Source: CAXBID01 sp963815305
GTDB lineage: Bacteria > Bacteroidota > Bacteroidia > Flavobacteriales > Flavobacteriaceae
NCBI GenBank assembly: GCA_963815305.1
Contig: CAWFFW010000001.1
Coordinates: forward strand, 2,542,001-2,606,000
Reading direction: 5' to 3'
Length of the DNA: 64,000 nt
This document shows, piece after piece, positions 36,740-45,334 of this stretch. The notes under the pieces were generated by a model that was given only the letters and a program-made list of their open reading frames with translations, did not search any database and was not told the origin of the DNA. Numbering within the stretch: position 1 is the stretch's first letter; each line of letters begins with the position of its first letter. Position numbers and translations under genes: made by a program.

Positions 36740-37777
36740 ATGAAACCTGTCACCTTAAAAGACATTGCTGAACAACTAAATATTTCTATTACTACAGTTT
36801 CAAAAGCTTTAAAGGATTATCCCGATGTTAGTAAAAAAACTAAAGGATTGGTTAAAGAGTTAGCGAAAACATTAAATTATAAACCTAATACATTTGCTGT
36901 TAATTTAAGAACTAAAGAGTCTAAAACCATTGGTTTAATCATTCCTGTTATTGTTCATCATTTTTTCTCAAATGTTATTAAAGGTATTATTTCGCAAGCA
37001 GAAAAAAAAGGATACTTGGTTATCATTCTCCAATCAAATGAATCTTATGATCTTGAAAAAAAACAAATCGACTTACTACTAAGTCAGCGTGTTGATGGTA
37101 TATTGATATCCTTAGCAAATGGTACAGCCAACTTTAATCATTTAAACGAAGTTTTAGCACAAAATAAGCCATTAGTGATGTTTGATAAAATTGCTAAAAT
37201 TGTAAAATGCTCAAAAATTATTATTGATGATAGAAAAGCTGCTTACCTAGCTACCCAGCATTTAATAGATATTGGCTGTAAACGAATTGCACATTTTAGA
37301 GGGGCACTTTTACCACAAAATTCTATTGACAGATTTCTTGGTTATAAAAAAGCGTTACTAGATAATAATTTACCTTACGATCCCGCTTTGGTATATATAT
37401 GCGAGTGCGGAGATATGAGTTTTAAAGAAGGCAAAAAAAATGCAAAACAATTATTAGAAGACCACAAAGACGTGGATGGTATTTTTATAAATACCGATTT
37501 AGTAGCCATTGGTGCTATGACAGAATTCAATAAACAGGGTATTAAAATCCCTGAAGACATCAGTATTGTTGGCTTTAGCAACTGGTTTATGTCTTCGGTA
37601 ATTTCTCCAACTTTAACAACCATTGACCAGCCTGGTTACCAAATGGGAAAAACTGCTTTTAAACAACTTTATAAAGAAATTAAAGCCCTTAAAAATAAGA
37701 AACCCAAAGCACCAAAAATTATTACATTAGAGACTGCTTTGATAAAAAGAGAATCTACAAAAAATAGTCTTTCTTAA
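36740..37777 (+). CDS. LacI-family transcriptional regulator of the sugar locus
   Basis: A 345-residue DNA-binding protein. The N-terminal helix-turn-helix is MKPVTLKDIAEQLNISITTVSKALKDYPDVS with the hinge helix KTLNYKPNTFAVNLRT. A periplasmic-binding-protein-like sensor domain follows (IGLIIPVIVHHFFSNVIKGI, RVDGILISLANG, FINTDLVAIGAM). I chose the ATG at 36740 because it directly precedes the helix-turn-helix; the frame is open for 59 more codons upstream, through the operators, and cannot be coding there. The two CGAAAACGTTTTCG palindromes start 77 bases before it, so it probably regulates itself and the divergent receptor. The 276 bases after it hold no gene I can see. Confidence 0.92.
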   Translation: MKPVTLKDIAEQLNISITTVSKALKDYPDVSKKTKGLVKELAKTLNYKPNTFAVNLRTKESKTIGLIIPVIVHHFFSNVIKGIISQAEKKGYLVIILQSNESYDLEKKQIDLLLSQRVDGILISLANGTANFNHLNEVLAQNKPLVMFDKIAKIVKCSKIIIDDRKAAYLATQHLIDIGCKRIAHFRGALLPQNSIDRFLGYKKALLDNNLPYDPALVYICECGDMSFKEGKKNAKQLLEDHKDVDGIFINTDLVAIGAMTEFNKQGIKIPEDISIVGFSNWFMSSVISPTLTTIDQPGYQMGKTAFKQLYKEIKALKNKKPKAPKIITLETALIKRESTKNSLS

Positions 37778-38053
37778 AAAATTGATGTTACTTTTAAATT
37801 TTTAAAGACTATAGCTCACCACTGCTGAATTTTAAATACATCTTCTCACAATGTCTATTCAGATGTTTTGGTCATCGTTAGTAATTCTTGCTTTGAATTG
37901 AATACTAATTTATTTTTTATCTTAAAAGAACATATCTTAACTTACCAGACAACAAAATACAAAATAGATTTTAACGAAATTTTTGACTATATAACGAGTT
38001 TAGAATTCTCCAAAAACATATTAACATACATTGTTTATTAAATAGCTTTAAAG

Positions 38054-38971
38054 ATGACGGAACCTTTCATTCTTAAAAAGAAAAATAAAACTCAGAATTT
38101 AATTATTCAAGTCTTTAAATTAATAAGAGTTCATCATTGGATCAAAAATATTGCAGTTTTTCTTCCCGTTTTTTTTGCTGGTGAAGCTTTAGAAATAATC
38201 TCAGATTATAGAATTTATAAATTATTTATACTTTTCTTTTCTTTTTGCATTACCAGTTCTATCATATATGTTATTAATGACATGGTTGATGAAAAAAAAG
38301 ACAGATTGCACCCATTAAAAAATAAGCGTCCGATAGCGAGTGGGTTTTTTTCAAAAAAAGATGCATTTTTAATTATTACGCTTTTAGTTGTTACTGATTT
38401 TTTTCTAGTAATACATTTAGGCAACTCTATCTGGTTTGTTTTAGGCTATTTTTTATTGAATCTAGCCTACTCTTTTAAATTAAAAAATATTGCTTTAGTT
38501 GATGTTACTTGTATTAGTTTAGGTTTTTTATTGAGAATTTTAGCCGGAGGTGTTTCAGGCGAAATTGTTGTAAGTTATTGGATGATTATAATTACATTTC
38601 TTTTGAGTATATCTGTAGCGTTTGCTAAAAGACGTGATGATTTATTAATAAAAAAAGATGGAGAAATTTTAAGAGATTCTCAATTTGGCTATAACGTAGT
38701 CTTTATTGATATTGCAAAAAGTATAAGCTTTTCGGTTACTTTAGTTTGCTATATTATGTATTCTGTGTCTCAAGAGGTTATTGAAAATATTGGATCCGAA
38801 TATGTTTATACCACATCATTTTTTGTGTTTTTAGGTATTATGCGGTATTTGCAGATTTCTATAGTAAAACAAAACTCGGGCTCTCCTATAAAAGTTTTAA
38901 CTAAAGACTTATTTATGCAATTAATATTAGCGTCTTGGGTCATTTTGTTTTCAATTCTAATTTATTTATGA
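38054..38971 (+). CDS. UbiA-family polyprenyl transferase (decaprenyl-phosphate phosphoribosyltransferase-like)
   Basis: Integral membrane prenyltransferase of 305 residues with about nine helices. The first Asp-rich motif is NDMVDEKKDRLHPLKNKRPI (from Asn75) and the second region runs YSFKLKNIALVDVTCISLGF. The short form with RVHHWIKNIAVFLPVFFAGE near the N-terminus is typical of the branch that transfers phosphoribose from PRPP to polyprenyl phosphate (DPPR synthase). That branch is often fused to, or next to, a HAD phosphatase, which is the case here. It overlaps the next gene by an ATGA, indicating coupling. The pentose-lipid assignment is inference from subfamily features and neighbours. 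Confidence 0.75.
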   Translation: MTEPFILKKKNKTQNLIIQVFKLIRVHHWIKNIAVFLPVFFAGEALEIISDYRIYKLFILFFSFCITSSIIYVINDMVDEKKDRLHPLKNKRPIASGFFSKKDAFLIITLLVVTDFFLVIHLGNSIWFVLGYFLLNLAYSFKLKNIALVDVTCISLGFLLRILAGGVSGEIVVSYWMIIITFLLSISVAFAKRRDDLLIKKDGEILRDSQFGYNVVFIDIAKSISFSVTLVCYIMYSVSQEVIENIGSEYVYTTSFFVFLGIMRYLQISIVKQNSGSPIKVLTKDLFMQLILASWVILFSILIYL

Positions 38972-40113
38972 AAATTCTAAATTATTTATTAAATGCTAAA
39001 GCAATAACATTTGCTTTCTTAGTATTTATATACCTATGGATAGGATATAAACTTTATTTTATCGATGCTTCTGGTGACGGTTTTATTTTTGGTGATTGGT
39101 TAATAAATTATCAAGATGGAGGGTTTAAAAGACGTGGACTATCTGGAAGTTTACTTTTTTTGATTCAAGATATCACTGGCGTTAAGTTACTGTACCTAGT
39201 TTACTTTACTCAGATGTTTTTGTATTCTACATTTTTTCTATTAATTATTAAAATTTTAATAAAAAAGCGAGTAAATTTATTATACTTTTCTTTAATGCTA
39301 TCCCCTTTAGTATTCTCAAATTATTTTAACCAAAACGATTTTGCTGGTAGAAAAGAAATTATTTTATTTAATATTTTTGCGCTATACATTTATCTAATAT
39401 ATAAAAATAAACTACCTTTATACAGAGAATATCTCATTTGTATTCTGCTATTTATTGCCACTTTCCTACATGAAATTACCATATTTTACGTACCATACTT
39501 TATTTTAGCACATTTTCTTCTTTATAAGAATCCTAATATTAAAAAATATCTTTTATTTTTTCTTTCATGTTTTATTCCAGCGCTCTTAATATTCGTTTTT
39601 GGAGCCAAAATCAATGAAGGTGAATCTTTATCCATACTTGCTTTAAGAGGAGTTACTTTAGAGTCGCACAGTATTTTTAGTCCTATGGGTGGTTTACTTC
39701 AAGACGTCGTACATTACACAGAAAACCCTATTGGCTACCTTCTTTACCTTCCTACCTTATTATTAGGCACTACTCATTTTGCTTTCTACATGAAAAGAGA
39801 GACTCATTTAAACTATAAAAAAGTACTAGTATATTTTAGTTTAATATTTGCTTATTCAACTCCGCTATTCATATTAGCATGTGATTGGGGTAGATGGTTG
39901 CAGTTTCATTTTGTACTATTGCTTTTAATATTAACATTTAAATTACCAAGTATAGTAAATGAAGGTGATTGGGAAGGATCCAAATTAATTTTAAATCGAA
40001 AAAACCTAACTTATGCAATGTTTTTGCCTTTTTTAGTGATGTGGCAAGTTTATCTTTTAGAATGGGGTTTTTGGCTTAGAGGTATTAATTGGTTTATAGA
40101 TGTATTAAGTTAA
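38968..40113 (+). CDS. Multi-spanning membrane protein, possible GT-C-type glycosyltransferase
   Basis: A 381-residue protein with about ten hydrophobic helices. An exposed loop follows the first helix, with FIDASGDGFIFGDWLINY and then QDGGFKRRGLSGSL. A GGFxRRG stretch in that position recurs, as far as I recall, in uncharacterised polytopic proteins near polysaccharide genes. I do not recognise a named family. The acidic residues in the first external loop and its place between a UbiA-type transferase and a HAD phosphatase would suit a glycosyltransferase using a polyprenyl-phosphate pentose donor, but this is only a hypothesis. I start it at the ATG overlapping the previous stop (38968), not 11 codons earlier. 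Confidence 0.7.
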   Translation: MKILNYLLNAKAITFAFLVFIYLWIGYKLYFIDASGDGFIFGDWLINYQDGGFKRRGLSGSLLFLIQDITGVKLLYLVYFTQMFLYSTFFLLIIKILIKKRVNLLYFSLMLSPLVFSNYFNQNDFAGRKEIILFNIFALYIYLIYKNKLPLYREYLICILLFIATFLHEITIFYVPYFILAHFLLYKNPNIKKYLLFFLSCFIPALLIFVFGAKINEGESLSILALRGVTLESHSIFSPMGGLLQDVVHYTENPIGYLLYLPTLLLGTTHFAFYMKRETHLNYKKVLVYFSLIFAYSTPLFILACDWGRWLQFHFVLLLLILTFKLPSIVNEGDWEGSKLILNRKNLTYAMFLPFLVMWQVYLLEWGFWLRGINWFIDVLS

Positions 40114-40119
40114 TTAAAT

Positions 40120-40764
40120 ATGAGTGAAGAAACCTCTACAATTGCAGTTTTTGATTTAGACGGAACCATTACTTATAACGATACGTTTCTGGAATTTATA
40201 AAGTATTTTAAGGGTAGTATAAGATTTTATTTAGGGATTGTTCTAATGTCTCCATATATCTTATTATTTTACCTTAAACTATACACGAATACTCAGCTAA
40301 AAGAACTTTTTTTTTCTCATTACTTTAGAGAACAAACAGCTACAGATATCCAACAAAAAGGAATTGAATTTTCAGTAAATATAATTCCTAAACTTTGTAG
40401 AGAAAGTGCCATTAACGTATTAAATTGGCATATTAATCAAAAACATGATATTCTAATTCTGTCAGCATCATCGGATATTTGGCTAAAGAGTTGGTGTCTT
40501 TTAAATAATTTCGAATTGATAGCTACCACATTTGAAGTCGAAGGAAACCAATATACAGGAAAAATAAAAGGCAGAAATTGTTATGGGATTCAGAAAAAAA
40601 AACTACTAGCAGAGTTCTTAGCAAAAAACAACTATAATTACAGCTATGGCTATGGAGATAGTAAAGCAGACCAATACTTTTTAGATCTAATTAACCAAGC
40701 TTATTTAATGAAATTGAATCAAAAAAACGTAGATAAATATTGGTCTCCAGCATCTAAAATTTAA
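40120..40764 (+). CDS. HAD-superfamily phosphatase (IB/SerB-like)
   Basis: A 214-residue hydrolase. Motif I is AVFDLDGTITYND (nucleophile Asp12 and Asp14), motif II ILILSASSDIWLKSW, and motif III/IV GYGDSKADQYFLD near residue 187. Subclass IB members with this length and a C1 helical cap include SerB-like enzymes. In this branch there are also the phosphatases paired with UbiA transferases that would remove the 5-phosphate from polyprenyl-phosphoribose. It is the third gene of a plus-strand group, 6 bases after the membrane protein. The enzyme class is clear; the substrate is inferred from the UbiA neighbour. Confidence 0.82.
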   Translation: MSEETSTIAVFDLDGTITYNDTFLEFIKYFKGSIRFYLGIVLMSPYILLFYLKLYTNTQLKELFFSHYFREQTATDIQQKGIEFSVNIIPKLCRESAINVLNWHINQKHDILILSASSDIWLKSWCLLNNFELIATTFEVEGNQYTGKIKGRNCYGIQKKKLLAEFLAKNNYNYSYGYGDSKADQYFLDLINQAYLMKLNQKNVDKYWSPASKI

Positions 40765-40774
40765 AAAGTTTCTA

Positions 40775-40852
40775 ATGAATTCAACAAAGGGTAAATCAGT
40801 TACAATTCTGCTTATTTTATTTTTAATCTCTAGTATTTTTAGACCTAAATAA
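40775..40852 (+). CDS. Tiny hydrophobic ORF after the HAD gene, possible gene remnant
   Basis: A 25-residue frame, ATG to TAA, starts 11 bases after the phosphatase stop. It reads MNSTKGKSVTILLILFLISS and then IFRPK. One membrane helix fills most of it. It could be a real small membrane peptide, but it looks more like the first helix of a longer membrane protein whose rest has been deleted, since nothing coding follows before the convergent queG gene. No independent support. Confidence 0.3.
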   Translation: MNSTKGKSVTILLILFLISSIFRPK

Positions 40853-40924
40853 TTTCATTTTAAAGAAAATAGCTTTTCTATATTTTTAAAAACCAAAATT
40901 TAAAAAATCTGTTTTATCAAAAAA

Positions 40925-41848
40925 TCATTTCAAAAAATTGATATTTCTGCGTAAACCTGAAAACTTCGTGCGCTTTACTGCTGAATTTTTAAATACTTTT
41001 TTGAAGGTGTCTTCGGTTATTTCTTCCCAATCTTTTTTAGTCATGGAAAGTAATTCCGGATGTGGGTTAAAAAGAGGTTCACGATGTGATTTTGAGAATT
41101 TATTCCATGGACATACATCTTGACAAACATCACAACCAAATACCCAATCATCCAATTGCCCTTTAAAATCAGTTGGAATATTTTCTTTTAATTCTATAGT
41201 AAAATAAGAAATACATTTACTTCCATCTACCACATAAGGTTCTGTAATGGCTTGCGTTGGGCATGCATCAATACAGGCCGTACAAGTTCCACAATGGTCG
41301 GTAACAGGTGTGTCATAATCTAATTCTAGATCGATGATGAGTTCTGCAATAAAATAAAAAGATCCGACTTGTTGAGTTAATAAATTACTGTGTTTTCCTA
41401 TCCAACCTAAACCCGATTTAGCAGCCCAAGCTTTATCTAAAACTGGAGCTGAATCTACAAAAGCTCTACCGCTTACTTCTCCTATTTCTTCTTGAATGAC
41501 ATTTAAAAGTGATTTTAATTTATCTTTAATGACAATGTGATAATCGTTACCATAAGCGTATTTTGAAATCTTAAAGGTGTTTTGATTTTGGGTTTCTTGC
41601 GGAAAGTAATTTAATAATAAGGATATAACACTTTTTGAATCTTCTACTAATAAAGTTGGATTTAAACGCTTATCAAAATGGTTTTCCATATACTGCATTT
41701 TACCGTGCATATTTTTATTTAACCATTTTTCTAATCGGGGTGCTTCTTCTTCTAAAAATTGGGCCTTACTTATGCCACAAGATAAAAAACCGAGGCGTTT
41801 GGCTTCGGTTTTGATGAGTTCTGTATGTTTCGTTTTATTATTTATCAA
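40925..41848 (-). CDS. queG: Epoxyqueuosine reductase QueG
   Basis: Cobalamin-dependent iron-sulfur enzyme that performs the last step of queuosine synthesis in tRNA, reducing epoxyqueuosine to queuosine. Two ferredoxin-like [4Fe-4S] motifs are complete: CGTCTACIDACPTQAI and CDVCQDVCPWNKF. The N-terminal cobalamin-binding part shows YMENHFDKRLNP and FVDSAPVLDKAWAAKSGLGW. At 307 aa it is the short form without HEAT repeats, normal for Bacteroidota. Its start overlaps the ruvB stop by 4 bases, so the two are translationally coupled, an arrangement seen in relatives. Confidence 0.96.
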   Translation of the reverse strand: MINNKTKHTELIKTEAKRLGFLSCGISKAQFLEEEAPRLEKWLNKNMHGKMQYMENHFDKRLNPTLLVEDSKSVISLLLNYFPQETQNQNTFKISKYAYGNDYHIVIKDKLKSLLNVIQEEIGEVSGRAFVDSAPVLDKAWAAKSGLGWIGKHSNLLTQQVGSFYFIAELIIDLELDYDTPVTDHCGTCTACIDACPTQAITEPYVVDGSKCISYFTIELKENIPTDFKGQLDDWVFGCDVCQDVCPWNKFSKSHREPLFNPHPELLSMTKKDWEEITEDTFKKVFKNSAVKRTKFSGLRRNINFLK

Positions 41849-42867
41849 AATAATCCGCCTTGAACAGATCCTTTTATTTTACCTAAATGCTTATAGGCCT
41901 GCTCGGTTACTTCTCGACCACGTGGTGTTCGCATAATAAAGCCTTGTTGTATTAAAAAGGGTTCATAAACCTCTTCAATCGTTTCAGGACTTTCGCTTAC
42001 TGCTGTTGCAATAGTTGAAATTCCAACGGGACCACCTTTAAATTTTTCGATGATGGTCGATAAAATTTTATTATCCATTTCATCCAAACCATGTGCATCT
42101 ACATTTAAAGCTTCTAAGGCATATTTTGCTATTTTAATATCTATACTTCCATTGCCTTTTATTTGAGCAAAATCGCGAACACGACGCAATAAAGCATTCG
42201 CAATTCTAGGAGTGCCTCGGCTTCTACCAGCAATTTCAATAGCCGCTTCCATTGAAATAGGAACATCTAAAATCTCAGCACTGCGTTGTACGATAGTAGT
42301 CAATAAATCAGTTTTGTAATATTGAAGTCTGCTTTGAATACCAAAACGTGCACGCATGGGTGCCGTTAATAGACCTGAACGTGTTGTGGCTCCAACTAAA
42401 GTAAAAGGATTTAAATTAATTTGAACCGAACGCGCATTTGGTCCCGATTCAATCATGATATCGATTTTATAGTCTTCCATTGCTGAGTATAAATACTCTT
42501 CTACAATAGGACTTAATCGATGAATTTCATCGATAAACAAAACATCGCGGTCTTCCAGATTGGTAAGTAACCCAGCTAAATCGCCTGGTTTATCTAAAAC
42601 AGGACCTGATGTTACTTTTATTCCAACACTTAATTCATTTGCTAAAATATGGGCCAATGTTGTTTTGCCTAAACCTGGAGGGCCGTGAAACAATGTGTGA
42701 TCTAAAGCTTCCGTTCTTAAATTAGCCGCTTGTACAAAAATTTTAAGATTTTCTAGTACTTGATCCTGACCTGTAAAATCATCAAAAGATAAGGGTCTTA
42801 ATTTTCTTTCTACATCAAATTCTTCAGGTGAAAAATTATCGTCTGTTGGATCTAGGTTTTCGTTCAT
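41845..42867 (-). CDS. ruvB: Holliday junction helicase RuvB
   Basis: AAA+ motor that drives branch migration with RuvA. It contains Walker A HGPPGLGKTT (residues 61-70), Walker B DVLFIDEIHRLS, sensor 1 GATTRSGLLTAPMRARFG and the C-terminal winged-helix domain (PVGISTIATAVSESPETIEEV, GREVTEQAYKHL). Length (340 aa) and N-terminal RPLSFDDFTGQ are standard. It lies directly upstream of queG with a 4-base overlap. Its partner ruvA is elsewhere in the window (25409-25990), so the two are not an operon here. Confidence 0.98.
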   Translation of the reverse strand: MNENLDPTDDNFSPEEFDVERKLRPLSFDDFTGQDQVLENLKIFVQAANLRTEALDHTLFHGPPGLGKTTLAHILANELSVGIKVTSGPVLDKPGDLAGLLTNLEDRDVLFIDEIHRLSPIVEEYLYSAMEDYKIDIMIESGPNARSVQINLNPFTLVGATTRSGLLTAPMRARFGIQSRLQYYKTDLLTTIVQRSAEILDVPISMEAAIEIAGRSRGTPRIANALLRRVRDFAQIKGNGSIDIKIAKYALEALNVDAHGLDEMDNKILSTIIEKFKGGPVGISTIATAVSESPETIEEVYEPFLIQQGFIMRTPRGREVTEQAYKHLGKIKGSVQGGLF

Positions 42868-42870
42868 AAT

Positions 42871-42955
42871 AATTTCCTGCGAAAGCAGAAATCTCTTTTT
42901 TTATTGCTTAAAAGATTTTGACAAAAGTAGATTCCTGCCTTCGCAGGAATGACAA
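42871..42955. repeat. Dispersed palindromic element between ruvB and the small membrane protein
   Basis: Two related hairpins in inverted orientation: ATTTCCTGCGAAAGCAGAAAT (written here as ATTTCCTGC, loop GAAA, GCAGAAAT, 42872-42891) and ATTCCTGC / GCAGGAAT (42931-42950), the latter followed by GACA. This CATTCCTGCGAAGGCAGGAA-type unit is common between bacterial genes. The pair would fold into a larger cruciform. Confidence 0.6.
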
Positions 42956-42969
42956 ATTAGTTTTAAGTA

Positions 42970-43185
42970 TTAAATAGGTAAAACATTTGAGGCTTTTAGA
43001 ATATATACAACGACTAGGACAATTACAGCACTTAAACCAAGAACACCCTCCCAGTGATAGATACTCCAAAGTTCTCTCCTATTTGGTGTTCTACCTTTTA
43101 ATTTTTTAAACTTTTTATACGCTAATTTATGGATTATAAAACCCACTGTGAAAAACAAAACTATTGCAGCTATAAAATAAGCCAT
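42970..43185 (-). CDS. Small two-helix membrane protein (unknown)
   Basis: A 71-residue protein with two predicted helices (residues about 2-22, FIAAIVLFFTVGFIIHKLAY, and about 48-66, GVLGLSAVIVLVVVYIL), separated by a basic loop (KKFKKLKGRTPNRRELWSIY). No cysteine and no known motif. The reading frame has protein-like composition and an ATG. It stands alone, 102 bases upstream of ruvB beyond a repeat, and 153 bases after the terminator-closed OmpA gene. I do not recognise a family. Confidence 0.6.
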   Translation of the reverse strand: MAYFIAAIVLFFTVGFIIHKLAYKKFKKLKGRTPNRRELWSIYHWEGVLGLSAVIVLVVVYILKASNVLPI

Positions 43186-43266
43186 ATTCTTATCAATTTA
43201 ATATGATAAAAATACGTAAAAAAATGACTTACTTGGAAATTAATAAATGATAAAAGCAAATGTAAA

Positions 43267-43293
43267 AAAGCCTTTCCGAAATGGAAAGGCTTT
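43267..43293 (-). terminator. Terminator of the type IX operon
   Basis: An 11-bp perfect stem AAAGCCTTTCC / GGAAAGGCTTT with a 5-nt loop, followed by a T run on the minus strand, 45 bases after the stop of the OmpA-family gene. Confidence 0.85.
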
Positions 43294-43337
43294 ACCAAAT
43301 AATTTTGGTTGGTTAAGGTTGGTTATTTAGGGTTTGG

Positions 43338-45224
43338 TTAATTTAAAATTGTGAATTCACAACGTCTATTAATATCATATTGCTCGTCATCACAAATACC
43401 TTCCTTTACGCAATCGTTAAGTGGTTGCATTTCGCCATAGCCAATACTTTTTAATCGGTTTCTTTCAATACCTTGACTTACTACATATTCAAGTGTTGAA
43501 GCTGCACGTCGTTTAGATAAATCTAGATTATATTGATCTGTACCTCTAGCATCAGTATGTGCTGAAACTTCAACTTCCATGGATGGATATTTTTTCATTA
43601 AATCAACTAAAATGTTTAACGTGACCGCTGCATCTTTTCGAATGTTTGATTTATCAAAATCAAAGAAAATCTTGTCTAAATTTACTTGTACATCTCCTTT
43701 TTCATTTTCTTTCACGCGTTCTTCAGCATCTGCAAAAGACTCTAAGTTTAGATAAATATTATGCTGCACTTTTCCTTTACTATCTGTTGAGAACTCAACA
43801 TCTTGAGGAATATATGCTTTTCGCGTTCCGCGGACTTTATACTTTTTATTCGGTTCTATTTTGAAAATATAGTGTGCATTGTCTCCAACTATAGTATCTT
43901 GAATTACAGTATCAGATTCATCAAACAACGTTACTAAAGAGCCTCCTAATAATGCATTACTATTTAAATCCTGAACGATACCTTCTACTTGATAAATTGT
44001 TAGAGGGTTTATTGCTCTAGAGAAACCAAATAGCCTATCGAAACCCGTTCTGTTTGAAGACACATAACCCATATTGTTTTTCTCACGAACCACATAAGCA
44101 AAGTCATCTAAATTACTATTTATAGTGCTTCCTAAATTTACGGGTTTATCAAAACCATCATTTACCATATTACTTCTAAACACATCTAAACCGCCATAAC
44201 CTTGATGACCAATAGATGAAAAATACAGTACATTAAATTCGCTAACAAAAGGGAATTGTTCACGGTGCTTTGTATTGATACTATCTCCTAAATTTTCTGG
44301 TTCTCCATAAGTTCCGTCCTCGTTAATAGCTACTCTATAAATATCAAAACTTCCTAAAGTTCCTGGCATATCACTAGCAAAATAAAGTATTTTTTCATCT
44401 TTACTCAGTGCTGGATGTTCCGTGCTGTAATTATCAGACGTAAAAGGTAACGCCGTAACATCTGTCCAAATACCATCAACTAACTCTGCTTTGTAAATTT
44501 TAATATGTGCAATACGCTCTTTGTCTAGCTTTTTTTGTTCTGTATTCGTTCTATTAAAATACATAGTTTTGCCATCTTTTGTAAATATGGCATTACTTTC
44601 ATGCGTGTTAGTATTAATCATTTCAGAAAAAGGCGTGATGTCTTTTAAAACTAGATCATCACTCAAAGTAGCAGTATATAAGTCCAAATATGGCAAATCG
44701 TTCCAAGAATATAATGGACTTTCTGTATTTCTTGCTGAGGCAAAAACAACTTTGTTATCATTATAGAATGATAGACCAAAATCGCTACTTGTTTTTCCGC
44801 TACTAATTTGTTTTAAATCAAAACTATGAGGTGTTGTATTTTTAATAGTTTCAATAAAAGCACTCGTATTAATAGGTGTATTGTAATATCTACTTAAGTA
44901 TCTGTCGGCTTCCTTATAGTTTTCAATTCCTTTTAAAGCTTGACCAAACCTGAAATGGTATTCAATATCAATAGAATCGCCATATTCTACAAACAGCTCT
45001 CTGTAAGTTTTAATGGCTTTTTGAAGGCTTGTATTATAATAATAACTATCAGCCAAATTTTGCAATACTTCTTGCGTACGTTTTTGATTTTCGTAAGTTT
45101 CGGCTGCTTGAGTATAAGCGCGCATTTCAAAAAGCTTATCAGCTCTTTTTAAACTTCCTTTTTGAGCTAATGCAATTCCACTAATTAATAAAAGGGTTGC
45201 GAGTATGTATATTTGTTTTTTCAT
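43338..45224 (-). CDS. OmpA-family protein with TPR, PD40 propeller and carboxypeptidase-like domain (PorE-like)
   Basis: A 628-residue exported protein with four parts. After the signal peptide (MKKQIYILATLLLISGIALAQ) come TPR-like helices (about 25-130) and a PD40/WD40-type propeller (about 150-400: KTMYFNRTN, KILYFASDMPG, NVLYFSSIGHQGYGG). A carboxypeptidase-regulatory-like fold follows (about 415-490), then a C-terminal OmpA peptidoglycan-binding domain (FFDFDKSNIRKDA, SAHTDARGTDQYNLDLSKRRA). This is the arrangement of the type IX protein PorE, which tethers the secretion machinery to peptidoglycan. With PorP/SprF directly upstream and a CTD adhesin before that, a role in adhesin secretion is likely, though not shown for this copy. 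Confidence 0.88.
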   Translation of the reverse strand: MKKQIYILATLLLISGIALAQKGSLKRADKLFEMRAYTQAAETYENQKRTQEVLQNLADSYYYNTSLQKAIKTYRELFVEYGDSIDIEYHFRFGQALKGIENYKEADRYLSRYYNTPINTSAFIETIKNTTPHSFDLKQISSGKTSSDFGLSFYNDNKVVFASARNTESPLYSWNDLPYLDLYTATLSDDLVLKDITPFSEMINTNTHESNAIFTKDGKTMYFNRTNTEQKKLDKERIAHIKIYKAELVDGIWTDVTALPFTSDNYSTEHPALSKDEKILYFASDMPGTLGSFDIYRVAINEDGTYGEPENLGDSINTKHREQFPFVSEFNVLYFSSIGHQGYGGLDVFRSNMVNDGFDKPVNLGSTINSNLDDFAYVVREKNNMGYVSSNRTGFDRLFGFSRAINPLTIYQVEGIVQDLNSNALLGGSLVTLFDESDTVIQDTIVGDNAHYIFKIEPNKKYKVRGTRKAYIPQDVEFSTDSKGKVQHNIYLNLESFADAEERVKENEKGDVQVNLDKIFFDFDKSNIRKDAAVTLNILVDLMKKYPSMEVEVSAHTDARGTDQYNLDLSKRRAASTLEYVVSQGIERNRLKSIGYGEMQPLNDCVKEGICDDEQYDINRRCEFTILN

Positions 45225-45315
45225 CTGGATATTTTTATTGTTCTTTAACTGTCAGATGTAACGTCCATTTGGTTGTTAATTTATGTAACCAAGTTTTTAC
45301 CAATGGATGTTTCAT
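45222..45315 (-). promoter_or_regulatory. Candidate structured leader, copy B (PorE-like OmpA gene)
   Basis: On the minus strand it begins ATGAAACATCCATTGG. Arm TCCATT (45307-45302) can pair with AATGGA (45269-45264). CGTTACATCTGACAG follows; CATCTG (45258-45253) complements CAGATG (45227-45222) at the start codon. This is the most diverged copy. Its first ATG opens a 26-codon frame that ends 12 bases before the gene start. Confidence 0.55.
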
Positions 45316-45334
45316 GTTTTCCTATTATTATATT

